A stretch of DNA of 64,000 nucleotides, from assembly GCA_033549345.1 (NCBI GenBank), contig JAWSUT010000016.1, positions 4,083 to 68,082 on the forward strand, read 5' to 3'. The notes beneath the pieces were generated by a model. That model was not told the origin of the DNA and made no database searches. It saw nothing but the letters and a program-made list of their open reading frames with translations. Source of the stretch: JAWSUT01 sp033549345 (GTDB lineage: Bacteria; Bacillota; Dethiobacteria; Dethiobacterales; Dethiobacteraceae). The first letter of the stretch is position 1, and every line of letters begins with the position of its first letter. The position numbers were made by a program, and so were the translations under genes. Positions 18,478 through 27,495 of this stretch are shown one piece after another.

Positions 18478-19140
18478 ATGCTGGTAAAAGACAAAATGTC
18501 AACCGAAGTGTTAGCCGTTACAACCGAAACCACTCTCCCCGACGCTCTGGCGCTGATGGAAGAAAAGAGAGTGCGCCGCCTCCCTGTGCTTGAGAAGGAC
18601 AAACTGGTGGGGATTGTCACGCTGTTGGATCTTGTGCGTGCATCACCGTCCCCGGCTACCAGTCTGAGCATATGGGAACTGAACTATCTTCTGGCCAAGC
18701 TGCAGATCAAAGATATTATGGCCAAAGAAGTGCTGACTGTAGGTCCGGATGAGCCTATTGACGATGCGGCTGCCCTGATGCGGGAAAACCGGATCGGCGG
18801 GCTGCCTGTGGTGGAAGAGGGTAAAGTAGTGGGCATGATTACCGAGACCGATATATTTACCGCTTTTCTGGAGATGCTTGGAGTCAGCCGCGGCGGGCTT
18901 CGCCTGACGCTGGAACTGCCCGACAGACAGGGTTCCCTTGCGGAAATGACAGAGCTTTTCCGCAACTTCGGGGTTAACATCGTCAGTGTGGCCGTATTGC
19001 CGAGTCAGCCGGAGAAGAATGTGGGCCAGTCGGTATGGCGCCTCCAGGGATGTGACGATGTGGATGCTCTGTTGGCTTTTCTCAGAGAAAAAAGCTATCG
19101 TGTGATCCATTATAGTGAAGGTAATGTATGCGAAGAATAA
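18478..19140 (+). CDS. CBS-CBS-ACT protein, AcuB-like
   Basis: Protein of 220 residues: two CBS domains (about 1-55 and 75-130; phrases VRRLPVLEKDKLVGIVT and IGGLPVVEEGKVVGMIT) followed by an ACT-like domain (about 140-215). The architecture is that of Bacillus AcuB, a regulator of acetyl-CoA synthetase activity that binds adenine nucleotides. The open frame runs upstream to 17764, but that part is antisense to glcD; the ATG at 18478 with AAAGGAGG is the clear start. Divergent from glcD. Confidence 0.88.
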   Translation: MLVKDKMSTEVLAVTTETTLPDALALMEEKRVRRLPVLEKDKLVGIVTLLDLVRASPSPATSLSIWELNYLLAKLQIKDIMAKEVLTVGPDEPIDDAAALMRENRIGGLPVVEEGKVVGMITETDIFTAFLEMLGVSRGGLRLTLELPDRQGSLAEMTELFRNFGVNIVSVAVLPSQPEKNVGQSVWRLQGCDDVDALLAFLREKSYRVIHYSEGNVCEE

Positions 19141-19290
19141 TTCCGGCGGGAGCGGTATGTGTAAAACATGCCGCTCCTTATCTATGCAAATAAAGCAGGA
19201 GAATGCATATTCGGGTAGAAATAGCTATAGATATAATTGTTGGACAATTCTGAAAATGATATGCAATTAAACTTGACTGGGGGGGAGACA

Positions 19291-20742
19291 ATGGCGTTAA
19301 AAAGCCGGGAAGAATATTTGGCCTCTTTGCGTGGGATGAGGTCAAATATTTATAAGTTTGGAGAGTTAATTGAGGACGTTGTCACCGATCCTGCAACGAG
19401 GCGGGTGGTGGAGAGCCATGCGCGGGCTTTTGATGCGGCGCACGACCCGGAGCGGGAAGAATTATTTACCACTGTTACACCGGATACAGGTGAGAAGGTT
19501 ATGCGGTTTAACAGTGTACTGGCTGATATGGGTGATGTGATGGGCAATATGCGTATGAAACGACATGCATTCCGGGAGACCGGTACCTGCACAGGCGGGC
19601 TTTGTGTGGGGTGGAATGCAATGAACACTATGCTTGCTGTCACCTTTGAGATGGACAGAGATTTGGCTACGGACTACAGCGCTCGTCTGCAGGAATGGAT
19701 TACACATTGCCAGAAGCAATGCCTGGTGGTAGCCGGTGCCTTGACGGATGCCAAGGGCGACCGGAGTAAAACGCCCTCTATGCAGGCAGAACCTGATGTA
19801 AATGTACATCTGGTGGAGAAACGTGACGATGGCATTGTCGTGCGCGGCGTGAAGGCGATGATTGCCGGTGCGGCCGCGGCCAATGAAATATTTGTCCTGC
19901 CGGGCAGCGGTTACCGGGAAGGGGACAGGGACTACGCTGTATCATTTGCCCTGCCAAGAGATGCGGAGGGGTTAACGCTGGTGGAATGCCGGCGGCCCAG
20001 TGATACCCGGGATGCGGAGGCGGGTTTTGACAGTCCGACAGAGACCGGCATTACCCAGTCTTATTTGCTGTTTGATAACGTATTTGTTCCAAATGAACGG
20101 GTTTTCATGTGCGGAGAATATCGGTATACAGCGCAGGTTATCCGCTATTTTACCGCGAATTACCGGGCCTGTATCGGCGGTTGTGTCACCGGCCAGGGAG
20201 ATGTTATGGTGGGAGCAGCGGTCCTGATGGCCCGGGCAAACGGCCTGTCTGCCAAAAAGTTCACCGATAAGCTGGTGCAGATGACGGTCAATAATGAGAC
20301 GACTTATGGCATGGGCGCCGGCGCCATTGCGATGGGCCGGCGGCATCCCGCCGGAGTCTGGCTTGCCGATGACACGTTGGCGCATGTAAATAAAGTCCAT
20401 GTGGCCACGCTGCCGTATGAAAGTAAGCGGCTCCTGCAGGATGTGTGCGGAGGGTTGGTCGAAACTGGCTGTTTCCCGTCTTTTGCTGATTTTCATCATG
20501 AAGAATATGGACAATGGATACAAAAAAGTTTACAGGCCGGCAAAGCCACAGCAGAAAGCCGCGCCCGGTTGGCGCGGCTGGCGGAGTGGCTGACAATCGG
20601 TTCCGGAGTACCCGGCTGCATGCATGGCGGCGGCTCTCCGGACGGAGCGAAGCTGGTGGTGCGCCTGAACACGCCACTTGAAGAGTATGCCGGTTATGCC
20701 AAAAAGCTCGCCGGTGTAGACGAAGAGATAACTGAACCATAA
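19291..20742 (+). CDS. 4-hydroxybutyryl-CoA dehydratase / HpaB-family flavoprotein
   Basis: Protein of 483 residues from the ATG at 19291 (GGGGGGAG upstream). The whole length resembles the 4-hydroxybutyryl-CoA dehydratase/vinylacetyl-CoA isomerase branch of the acyl-CoA-dehydrogenase-like HpaB family, with TGTCTGGLCVGWNAM near residue 100 and YRACIGGCVTGQGD near 300. From memory, the true dehydratase holds a [4Fe-4S] cluster by three Cys and one His; here the spacing between the first two Cys is one longer and the His position seems to be Tyr. Cluster binding is therefore uncertain and a different substrate is possible. Single gene, ended by a long palindrome. Confidence 0.75.
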   Translation: MALKSREEYLASLRGMRSNIYKFGELIEDVVTDPATRRVVESHARAFDAAHDPEREELFTTVTPDTGEKVMRFNSVLADMGDVMGNMRMKRHAFRETGTCTGGLCVGWNAMNTMLAVTFEMDRDLATDYSARLQEWITHCQKQCLVVAGALTDAKGDRSKTPSMQAEPDVNVHLVEKRDDGIVVRGVKAMIAGAAAANEIFVLPGSGYREGDRDYAVSFALPRDAEGLTLVECRRPSDTRDAEAGFDSPTETGITQSYLLFDNVFVPNERVFMCGEYRYTAQVIRYFTANYRACIGGCVTGQGDVMVGAAVLMARANGLSAKKFTDKLVQMTVNNETTYGMGAGAIAMGRRHPAGVWLADDTLAHVNKVHVATLPYESKRLLQDVCGGLVETGCFPSFADFHHEEYGQWIQKSLQAGKATAESRARLARLAEWLTIGSGVPGCMHGGGSPDGAKLVVRLNTPLEEYAGYAKKLAGVDEEITEP

Positions 20743-20772
20743 TGAAAGGCACGCCGCGGCGTGCCTTTCATT
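20741..20772. terminator. perfect 32-bp palindromic bidirectional terminator
   Basis: Every base pairs about the centre at 20756/20757. It begins at the stop codon of the plus-strand gene and ends just before the typA stop on the other strand. Confidence 0.85.
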
Positions 20773-20773
20773 A

Positions 20774-22597
20774 TTATGATCCGGACCGCATGGACTGCGC
20801 CTTGTTAAAGCGCTGGCGTTCGTGTTTGTTTAGCAGTTTTTTGCGCAGGCGGATGTTCTTTGGTGTAACTTCCACCAGTTCGTCATCTGCGATAAACTCA
20901 ATGGCTTCCTCCAGGCTGAGGTGACGGGGCTCTTTGAGCCGGAGAGAGTCATCAGAACCGGAAGCACGAATGTTTGTCAGGTGTTTCTTCTTGCAAACGT
21001 TAACTTCCAAATCATCTTCACGGTTGTTTTGACCCACAATCATGCCTTCGTACACTTTTGTACCCGGAGTGATAAAAAGCTGGCCCCGTTCTTCGGCGGC
21101 ATGGAGGCCGTAAATAGTTGACTCACCGTCTTCAAAGGCAATAAGCGCTCCCTGAAAGCGGGAAGGGATCTCGCCTTTATAGGGTTCATAACCGGAAAAG
21201 GTATGATTCATCACACCGTTACCGCGGGTTTCTGTGAGAAACTCAGAGCGGAACCCAATCAGGCCACGGGCGGGAATACGAAATTCCAGGCGTGTCTGGC
21301 CTGTGCCGGAGGGAATCATGTCCAGCATTTCCGCTTTACGGCGGCTCAGTCTTTCCATCACACCGCCCATATATTCTTCAGGCACGTCAAGAATCAGGTG
21401 CTCTACCGGTTCACTTGTTTTTCCGTCAATTTTTTTGAGGATTACTTCCGGTTTGCTGACCTGAAGTTCATAGCCCTCACGCCGCATGTTTTCAATCAGG
21501 ATAGAAAGATGCAGCTCACCGCGCCCGGCCACATAGAAGCAGTCGGCGCTGTCGGTTTCTTCTACCCGCAATGACACATTCAGGTCCAACTCCCGCATCA
21601 GCCGCTCACGCAGTTTGCGTGAAGTGACAAACTGGCCTTCGCGGCCGGCAAAGGGGCTGTTGTTGACAAGAAAGTTCATTGCCAGTGTTGGTTCATCCAC
21701 CGCAATAACCGGCAGCTGGTCCAGTTGATCGGGATGACAGATGGTTTCGCCGATATTCACGTTTTCCAGGCCGGAAAGAGCCACAATTTCGCCGGTTTCG
21801 ACCTTCTGAATCTCTGTTTTTTTGAGGCCCTCGAAAACATAGACCTTATTAACTTTATTTTTTTCTGTGGTGCCGTCGGCATGCATCACAACCACCTGGT
21901 CTCCCACAACAAGGCTGCCGCGCAGCACACGTCCGATAGCATATTTGCCGACATAGTTGTCGTGCGCCAGATTGGCCACAAGCATCTGAAACGGTGCTTC
22001 CGGGTTGCCGGCAGGAGCGGGAACGTGGCTGACAATCACTTCAAAAAGCGGTTTCAGTGTTTCTGCCAGTTCATCGGGTTCCAGTCCTGCCAGGCCTTCA
22101 CGGGCGGCAGTATAGATAACCGGAAAGTCCAGCTGGTCGTCGTCGGCACCCAGTTCAACAAAAAGGTCAAAAGCCATATCCACAACCTGCAGCGGCCGGG
22201 CATCGCTTCTGTCAACTTTGTTGACGACGACAATGGGACGCAGCCCGATTTCCAACGCTTTGCGCAAAACAAAACGGGTCTGCGGCATGGGCCCTTCAAA
22301 GGCGTCAACCACGAGCAGTACGCCGTCTACCATGGAAAGTGCCCGTTCCACTTCTCCGCCGAAATCGGCATGCCCCGGTGTGTCCACAATATTAATCTTT
22401 ACACTATCATAAAAAACAGCGGTGTTTTTGGCCAGAATCGTTATGCCGCGTTCACGTTCCAAATCATTGGAATCCATTACGCGATCCATCACAGCTTCGT
22501 TGCTGCGGAAAATACCACTCTGTTTTAACATCGCGTCAACCAGTGTGGTTTTGCCGTGGTCGACGTGAGCAATGATTGCGATATTACGAATGTTCAT
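20774..22597 (-). CDS. typA: ribosome-associated GTPase TypA/BipA
   Basis: Protein of 607 residues, normal for BipA. The G1 motif AHVDHGKTTLVD is at the N-terminus, G3 DTPGHADFGGEVER and G4 NKVDRSDA follow; EF-G-like domains III and V and the BipA-specific C-terminal domain complete the protein. It acts in late ribosome assembly and stress adaptation. Two ATG codons in tandem start the frame; the second has the better spacing to AGGAGG. Terminated by the palindrome shared with the dehydratase-like gene. Confidence 0.96.
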   Translation of the reverse strand: MNIRNIAIIAHVDHGKTTLVDAMLKQSGIFRSNEAVMDRVMDSNDLERERGITILAKNTAVFYDSVKINIVDTPGHADFGGEVERALSMVDGVLLVVDAFEGPMPQTRFVLRKALEIGLRPIVVVNKVDRSDARPLQVVDMAFDLFVELGADDDQLDFPVIYTAAREGLAGLEPDELAETLKPLFEVIVSHVPAPAGNPEAPFQMLVANLAHDNYVGKYAIGRVLRGSLVVGDQVVVMHADGTTEKNKVNKVYVFEGLKKTEIQKVETGEIVALSGLENVNIGETICHPDQLDQLPVIAVDEPTLAMNFLVNNSPFAGREGQFVTSRKLRERLMRELDLNVSLRVEETDSADCFYVAGRGELHLSILIENMRREGYELQVSKPEVILKKIDGKTSEPVEHLILDVPEEYMGGVMERLSRRKAEMLDMIPSGTGQTRLEFRIPARGLIGFRSEFLTETRGNGVMNHTFSGYEPYKGEIPSRFQGALIAFEDGESTIYGLHAAEERGQLFITPGTKVYEGMIVGQNNREDDLEVNVCKKKHLTNIRASGSDDSLRLKEPRHLSLEEAIEFIADDELVEVTPKNIRLRKKLLNKHERQRFNKAQSMRSGS

Positions 22598-22649
22598 CAT
22601 TCATCCTCCTAAAAATGCACATCTTTATTAGTATACCAGCTGAAAGTGG

Positions 22650-22887
22650 AGGAAACAAGAGAAATTATGAAGTCTAACAAGAGTAATTCGCAATAAAATA
22701 CAAACATGAGCAACAATACTCGCAATAAGTCGCAATTAATATTACCATAAGGATTTTTTGCCTGTCTTTTGATAAGCTCAGATAAGCTAGGATGTCCTGC
22801 CCCAAAAATCAGGTTGTGGCAGGGAAAGTGTTGTGTTTTGGGGAAATATAGGGAAGTACACAGACGAACGACGGAGGGTTCCCACCC
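22650..22887 (+). promoter_or_regulatory. leader region of the ABC-F gene with repeats and a hairpin
   Basis: The 290-base gap between typA and the ABC-F gene has three copies of TCGCAAT(A/T)A (about 22687-22740) and a hairpin pairing TCCTGCC with GGCAGGGA (about 22793-22823). ABC-F genes are often controlled by leader attenuation, so a regulatory role is plausible but unproven. No leader peptide is clear. Confidence 0.3.
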
Positions 22888-24804
22888 ATGACCATGCTTT
22901 CAGCCAGCCAACTCTCAAAATCATATCTGCCCAATGTGGTACTCGATGCGGTTTCCTTACAGATTCATGCCGGAGAACGGATTGGCCTTGTAGGGCCAAA
23001 CGGTGCCGGAAAAACAACGCTTTTAAAAATCCTTGCCGGTCTTGACTCTGCCGATTCCGGGACAGTAACCCTGGCCAGGGGTACGGCCCTTGGGTACCTG
23101 GAACAGGGGACGGCCGCTGTTTACTCAGGTACAATGGAAGAAGAACTGCGCAGAGCTTTTGGTTCCCTGGATGAGATGGCGGCAAAGCTGCGGCGCCTGG
23201 AAAAGGAAATGGCTGAGGCTTCTGCAGAACCCGACCGACTGCAGGCCGCTCTGGAGCAGTATGGTGAACTGGAACACAGATTTGAGGAAGCCGGTGGATA
23301 TACTGTGGAAGCGCGCTTGCGCGCAGTAACGGCCGGGCTTGGCTTCACTCCCGATGACCTGAAAAAGCCCCTGTCCTCATTTTCCGGCGGTGAGAGAACC
23401 CGGCTGCGACTGGCGAGGCTGCTTTTGGAAGAGCCTGATCTTTTACTGCTTGACGAGCCCACAAACCATCTGGATGTATCAGCGGTTGAGTGGCTTGAAA
23501 GTTATTTAAATGACTGGCGCGGCAGTGTCTTGATCGTATCCCATGACCGGTATTTTCTGGACCGTGTGATCAACCGGGTTCTGGCGCTTGACAACGCCCG
23601 AATAAAAAGTTACCCGGGGAATTACTCCGCTTTTGTGGCACAGCGTGAATTGAATGCGGTATCTGAGGAAAGCGCCTACCGCAAGCAGCAGGACTATATT
23701 ACCAAAGAAGCTGCACTCATCAGGACAAGCGGTACGGGGGAACGGGAAAAACGACAGGCCAAAAGCCGGCAAAAAAAGCTGGACAAACTTTATATTCTGG
23801 AAAAACCGCAATCTGAAAAAACAATCACACTGGATTTTGGATTTTCCGGCCGCAGTGGTGATATTGCCGTTCGTCTCAGTAATGTGGGCAAAAGCTTTAA
23901 CAAAAAGACTGTCTTCTCTGCAGTAGATGCCGAAATCCGCTGGGGAGACCGTGTGGCTCTGGTGGGACCAAACGGTTCCGGAAAAACAACGCTGTTAAAG
24001 CTTATTGCCGGTGAACTGGAGCCGGATCAGGGAGAAATATGGCTGGGTCCCAGTGTCAGGCTGGTTTATTTTGACCAGCACCAGCAGGCACTCGACCGGG
24101 ACAAGAATCCTCTGGAAGAGATTATGGATGCCGGGGAGATGACCCTGACGGAGGCCAGGACGTATCTGGGGCGGTTCTTGTTTTCCGGTGAAGACGTCTT
24201 CAAACGAAACAGTACATTAAGCGGTGGAGAAATGAGCCGGCTGGCTCTGGCAAAACTTGGCCTGGATGCCGGGAACTTTCTGGTTCTGGATGAGCCCACC
24301 AACCACCTGGATATCCGCAGTGTTGAAGAACTGGAAGATGCACTGGAACAGTTTCCCGGAACCCTGCTGGTGGTATCCCATGACCGGTATTTCCTTAGCC
24401 GTACCACCGGCAAGGTGCTTGATGTAAGAGACGGTTCCGTCAGGTTTTACAAAATGCCGTATGACGAATATGTCCGTGAACGCGAGCAGCAGGCTGAAAT
24501 ACGCAGATCCGGGCAGGACTGGGAAAAACAGCAAAAGCAGGTCGAGGAAAAGCGCAGGCGTGAAGAAGAACTAGCCAGACGCAGACAACGGCGCAGGATA
24601 GAGCAGCAGGTACACGAACTCGAAGAAGAGATCAGTACACTGGAACAGCGACTGGCCGACGTTGAACATGAGCTCTCACAACCCGCTGTATTTGATGACT
24701 ACCGCCTTGCCAGGGAAAAGGCTGCTGAAATGGACAGTCTGAAGGCAAAACTGGAAGAGTTGTATGCAATATGGGACAGGACCTTACAAGACTTGGAGGA
24801 CTGA
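22888..24804 (+). CDS. ABC-F family ATPase
   Basis: Protein of 638 residues with two ABC ATPase cassettes and no membrane segment. Cassette 1 has GPNGAGKTT, SGGERTRLRLA and LLLDEPTNHLD; cassette 2 has GPNGSGKTT, LSGGEMSRLALA and LVLDEPTNHLD. A linker rich in charged residues joins them and a coiled coil forms the C-terminus (about 545-630). This is the layout of Uup/YdiF-type translation factors that act at the ribosome; antibiotic-resistance members share it, so the exact role is open. It ends five bases before the osmoprotectant permease, so they may be co-transcribed. Confidence 0.92.
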   Translation: MTMLSASQLSKSYLPNVVLDAVSLQIHAGERIGLVGPNGAGKTTLLKILAGLDSADSGTVTLARGTALGYLEQGTAAVYSGTMEEELRRAFGSLDEMAAKLRRLEKEMAEASAEPDRLQAALEQYGELEHRFEEAGGYTVEARLRAVTAGLGFTPDDLKKPLSSFSGGERTRLRLARLLLEEPDLLLLDEPTNHLDVSAVEWLESYLNDWRGSVLIVSHDRYFLDRVINRVLALDNARIKSYPGNYSAFVAQRELNAVSEESAYRKQQDYITKEAALIRTSGTGEREKRQAKSRQKKLDKLYILEKPQSEKTITLDFGFSGRSGDIAVRLSNVGKSFNKKTVFSAVDAEIRWGDRVALVGPNGSGKTTLLKLIAGELEPDQGEIWLGPSVRLVYFDQHQQALDRDKNPLEEIMDAGEMTLTEARTYLGRFLFSGEDVFKRNSTLSGGEMSRLALAKLGLDAGNFLVLDEPTNHLDIRSVEELEDALEQFPGTLLVVSHDRYFLSRTTGKVLDVRDGSVRFYKMPYDEYVREREQQAEIRRSGQDWEKQQKQVEEKRRREEELARRRQRRRIEQQVHELEEEISTLEQRLADVEHELSQPAVFDDYRLAREKAAEMDSLKAKLEELYAIWDRTLQDLED

Positions 24805-24808
24805 AACG

Positions 24809-25501
24809 ATGCTGTCATTTTGGCAGGGGGTATTCGATATTATTATAACCCGCCGGGAACTTTTACTTTCTGCTTTCTGGGAGCATGTCTGGCTTTCCGG
24901 CGTCGCCCTTGTCCTAATCTGTGCCGCAGGAATTCCGGCCGGGATACTGATTACCCGCATGCGCAGGCTGGCACCGGTAATTATTGGTTTTGCCGGATTC
25001 CTGTACACGATTCCGTCAATTGCACTTTTCGGTTTTATGATTCCCCTGGTGGGGATCGGTGTCAACAATGCGTTAATTGCACTGTTTATCTACGGGCTGA
25101 TGCCGCTGATTCGCAACACCTATGTGGGGATTAGAGAAGTTGATGCATCTGTTGTGGAGGCGGCCAGAGGGATGGGTGCCACAGACTGGCAAATTTTGCG
25201 TGATGTGGAGATTCCGCTGGCTTTGCCACTCATCGTGGCCGGTTTCAGAACAGTTACAGTGATGACCATTGCTGTTGCCACCATTGCGGCGTTTATCGGA
25301 GCCGGCGGACTGGGTGCAGTCATCTGGCGCGGCATTAATACCTATAATCCGGAACTGGTGATGGCGGGCAGCATCCCGGTAGCGATGATGGCTGTTTCAG
25401 CAGACGGGGTTCTTGGGATGCTGGAGAAGGTTTTACTGCGTCGCAGCCGGGGGGACGTTCCCTCCAGCCGTCTGCATCCGAAGGCTGAACAATCATGGTA
25501 A
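24809..25501 (+). CDS. osmoprotectant ABC transporter permease (OpuC/ProW type)
   Basis: Protein of 230 residues with five or six transmembrane helices and the binding-protein-dependent permease motif around EAARGMGATDWQILRDVEIPLALPLI (only part quoted from about residue 128). It forms the membrane channel for glycine betaine, choline or carnitine uptake. ATG 24809 has GGAGGACTG upstream; the longer frame from 24764 overlaps the ABC-F gene. First of three importer genes; a second permease, common in OpuC/OpuB systems, is absent so it probably works as a homodimer. Confidence 0.88.
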   Translation: MLSFWQGVFDIIITRRELLLSAFWEHVWLSGVALVLICAAGIPAGILITRMRRLAPVIIGFAGFLYTIPSIALFGFMIPLVGIGVNNALIALFIYGLMPLIRNTYVGIREVDASVVEAARGMGATDWQILRDVEIPLALPLIVAGFRTVTVMTIAVATIAAFIGAGGLGAVIWRGINTYNPELVMAGSIPVAMMAVSADGVLGMLEKVLLRRSRGDVPSSRLHPKAEQSW

Positions 25502-25547
25502 ATGCGCGGACGATAACAAAGACGCAGACGAGGGGAGAGATTACTTA

Positions 25548-26465
25548 ATGAAAATGAGAAACGTAATTTTAGTTACCCTGGCAGCAGTGCTTTTAGTGGT
25601 TGCGGCACTGGCCGGCTGCAGCACGCAGGATACGGGTGAGACCGGCACGACCGGTGTAGTCACTGTGGCCAGCAAGCCACACGCGGAGCAGTTTATTCTT
25701 GGAGAAATCATGGCAATAATGCTGGAGGAAAAAACCGCTTTGGAGATCAGGCGCAACTTCGGCATCGCCGGCGGAACCAGCAATCTTCATCCGGCTATGG
25801 AGAACGGGGAGATCGATATGTACCCCGAATACACAGGAACAGGCTGGATGTTTGTTCTCAAGGAAGATGTGATTAACGACCCTGACCTGATTTACCAGTC
25901 CGTTAAGCAAAAATACCAGGAACAATATAATATTACCTGGCTTGAACAGTTTGGATTTAACAATACGTATACATTAGCTTTGCCCAGTACGTTGGCAGAG
26001 GAGTATAAACTGAAAACATTTACGGACTTGGGTGAGGTTTCTGAGAATTTTGTGTTCGGAGCGGAATTTGATTTCTACGAGCGGGATGACGGTTTCAACG
26101 CACTGGCCGAGACCTATAATCTTAACTTCAAAGAAACGAAGGATATGGACATCGGTCTGAAATATCAGGCGATTGATGCCGGTGAGGTGGATGTGATTAA
26201 TGCTTTTTCCACTGACGGTGCCATCAAACGTTTTAATTTAACTGTTCTCGAAGACGACAAACAGTTTTTCCCGCCATACTATTGCGCGCCAATCGTGCGT
26301 ACCGAAACACTGGAGGCACACCCTGAAATCGCCGATGTTTTAAATGAGCTGGCCGGGATTATTACAGATGATGTGATGACTGAATTAAATTATGAGGTAG
26401 ATGTTCAGAACCGTGAGGCCGCAGATGTGGCACACGAGTTTCTGGAGTCTGCCGGCCTCCTGTAG
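25548..26465 (+). CDS. osmoprotectant-binding lipoprotein (OpuAC family)
   Basis: Protein of 305 residues with a lipoprotein signal peptide (lipobox LAGC near residue 24) followed by a periplasmic-binding fold of the glycine betaine/choline class: SKPHAEQFILGEI, then GTSNLHPAMENGEIDMYPEYTGTG, a segment conserved in OpuBC/OpuCC proteins. It would capture compatible solutes outside the membrane and deliver them to the permease. ATG 25548 has GGGGAGAGAT upstream. Confidence 0.9.
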   Translation: MKMRNVILVTLAAVLLVVAALAGCSTQDTGETGTTGVVTVASKPHAEQFILGEIMAIMLEEKTALEIRRNFGIAGGTSNLHPAMENGEIDMYPEYTGTGWMFVLKEDVINDPDLIYQSVKQKYQEQYNITWLEQFGFNNTYTLALPSTLAEEYKLKTFTDLGEVSENFVFGAEFDFYERDDGFNALAETYNLNFKETKDMDIGLKYQAIDAGEVDVINAFSTDGAIKRFNLTVLEDDKQFFPPYYCAPIVRTETLEAHPEIADVLNELAGIITDDVMTELNYEVDVQNREAADVAHEFLESAGLL

Positions 26466-26479
26466 GCAGGAGAGAAGTC

Positions 26480-27466
26480 ATGCTTTCGTTTGAGAATGTC
26501 AGTAAAACCTATTCGCCGGATATTACCGCTGTGGATGGAATCACACTGGAAGTGAAGCAGGGCGAAGTGATGGCGCTCATAGGGCCCTCGGGCTGCGGCA
26601 AAACCACCCTGCTGAAGATGATTAACCGTATTATCGAGCCCACATCCGGAAAAATTTTCTACGAAGGCCGGGAAACATCGCGCTGGAATCCGACGGAACT
26701 GCGCCGGCAAATCGGCTATGTGATCCAACAGGTGGGTCTGTTTCCCCATTTCACCGTTGCACAGAACATCGGTTATGTGCTGCAAATTACCGGTGCCCGA
26801 AAGCGCGGCCGGCGTGAGCAGGCTGCCGGGCTTCTTGAACTGGTAGGTATGGGCCCAAGTTTTCTGGACCGCTATCCAAGGGAGCTCTCAGGCGGGCAGG
26901 CACAGCGGGTTGGTTTTGCCCGTGCACTTGCCGGCAATCCCAAGATGATTCTGATGGACGAACCCTTTGGTGCTCTGGACCAGGTAACACGGCTGCAGCT
27001 GCAGGATGAACTGCAGGCGCTGCAGAAGAAGCTGGGAAAGACCATTATTTTTGTCACCCACGATATTCAGGAAGCTATGAAAGTCGGCGACCGGGTTGCC
27101 CTGATGCGCAGCGGCAAACTAATTCAGGTAGGCACCCCCCTGGAGTACTTCAACTGTCCCAGAAATGAGTTTGTTGCTGATTTTGTGGGAATGAACGATT
27201 TTATTCACTTTCTGCAGCAGTTTCAGGTGCGGGATGTAATGGTTTCTGCAAACAAATACGATTCCAGCCGGTTTGGTGCTGAGGTTCTTACCCCGGATAC
27301 GCCGCTTGCAGAAGCGCTGAGAACAATGCTTTTTGCCGGAAAAAACATTCTCCCTGTTGTTGACGATAACGGAAAGATAACGGGCCAAGTTACGTTTGCG
27401 GAAATCCATGACGCATTGTCCGCGTCGTTTCACAACGGGTGTAGCGGGGATGCAGCAACATCATAA
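26480..27466 (+). CDS. osmoprotectant ABC transporter ATPase with CBS domain
   Basis: Protein of 328 residues. ABC domain residues 1-235 with Walker A GPSGCGKTT, signature LSGGQAQRVGFARAL and Walker B ILMDEPFGALD, then a C-terminal region with one recognisable CBS repeat (about 270-320). CBS domains in OpuA/OpuC ATPases sense ionic strength and gate uptake. It completes the permease, binding protein and ATPase operon. Confidence 0.9.
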   Translation: MLSFENVSKTYSPDITAVDGITLEVKQGEVMALIGPSGCGKTTLLKMINRIIEPTSGKIFYEGRETSRWNPTELRRQIGYVIQQVGLFPHFTVAQNIGYVLQITGARKRGRREQAAGLLELVGMGPSFLDRYPRELSGGQAQRVGFARALAGNPKMILMDEPFGALDQVTRLQLQDELQALQKKLGKTIIFVTHDIQEAMKVGDRVALMRSGKLIQVGTPLEYFNCPRNEFVADFVGMNDFIHFLQQFQVRDVMVSANKYDSSRFGAEVLTPDTPLAEALRTMLFAGKNILPVVDDNGKITGQVTFAEIHDALSASFHNGCSGDAATS

Positions 27467-27495
27467 AAAAATCCGGGAGCTACTCCCGGATTTTT
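27467..27495. terminator. bidirectional terminator overlapping the end of the octahaem cytochrome gene
   Basis: A 13-bp stem with a CTA loop and A/T runs on both sides. The cytochrome stop codon lies in the loop. Confidence 0.92.

Noticed and set aside
21725..22528. 267-codon open frame on the plus strand opposite typA
   Set aside because: Antisense to highly conserved typA sequence; composition is rich in His/Phe as expected of a mirror frame.
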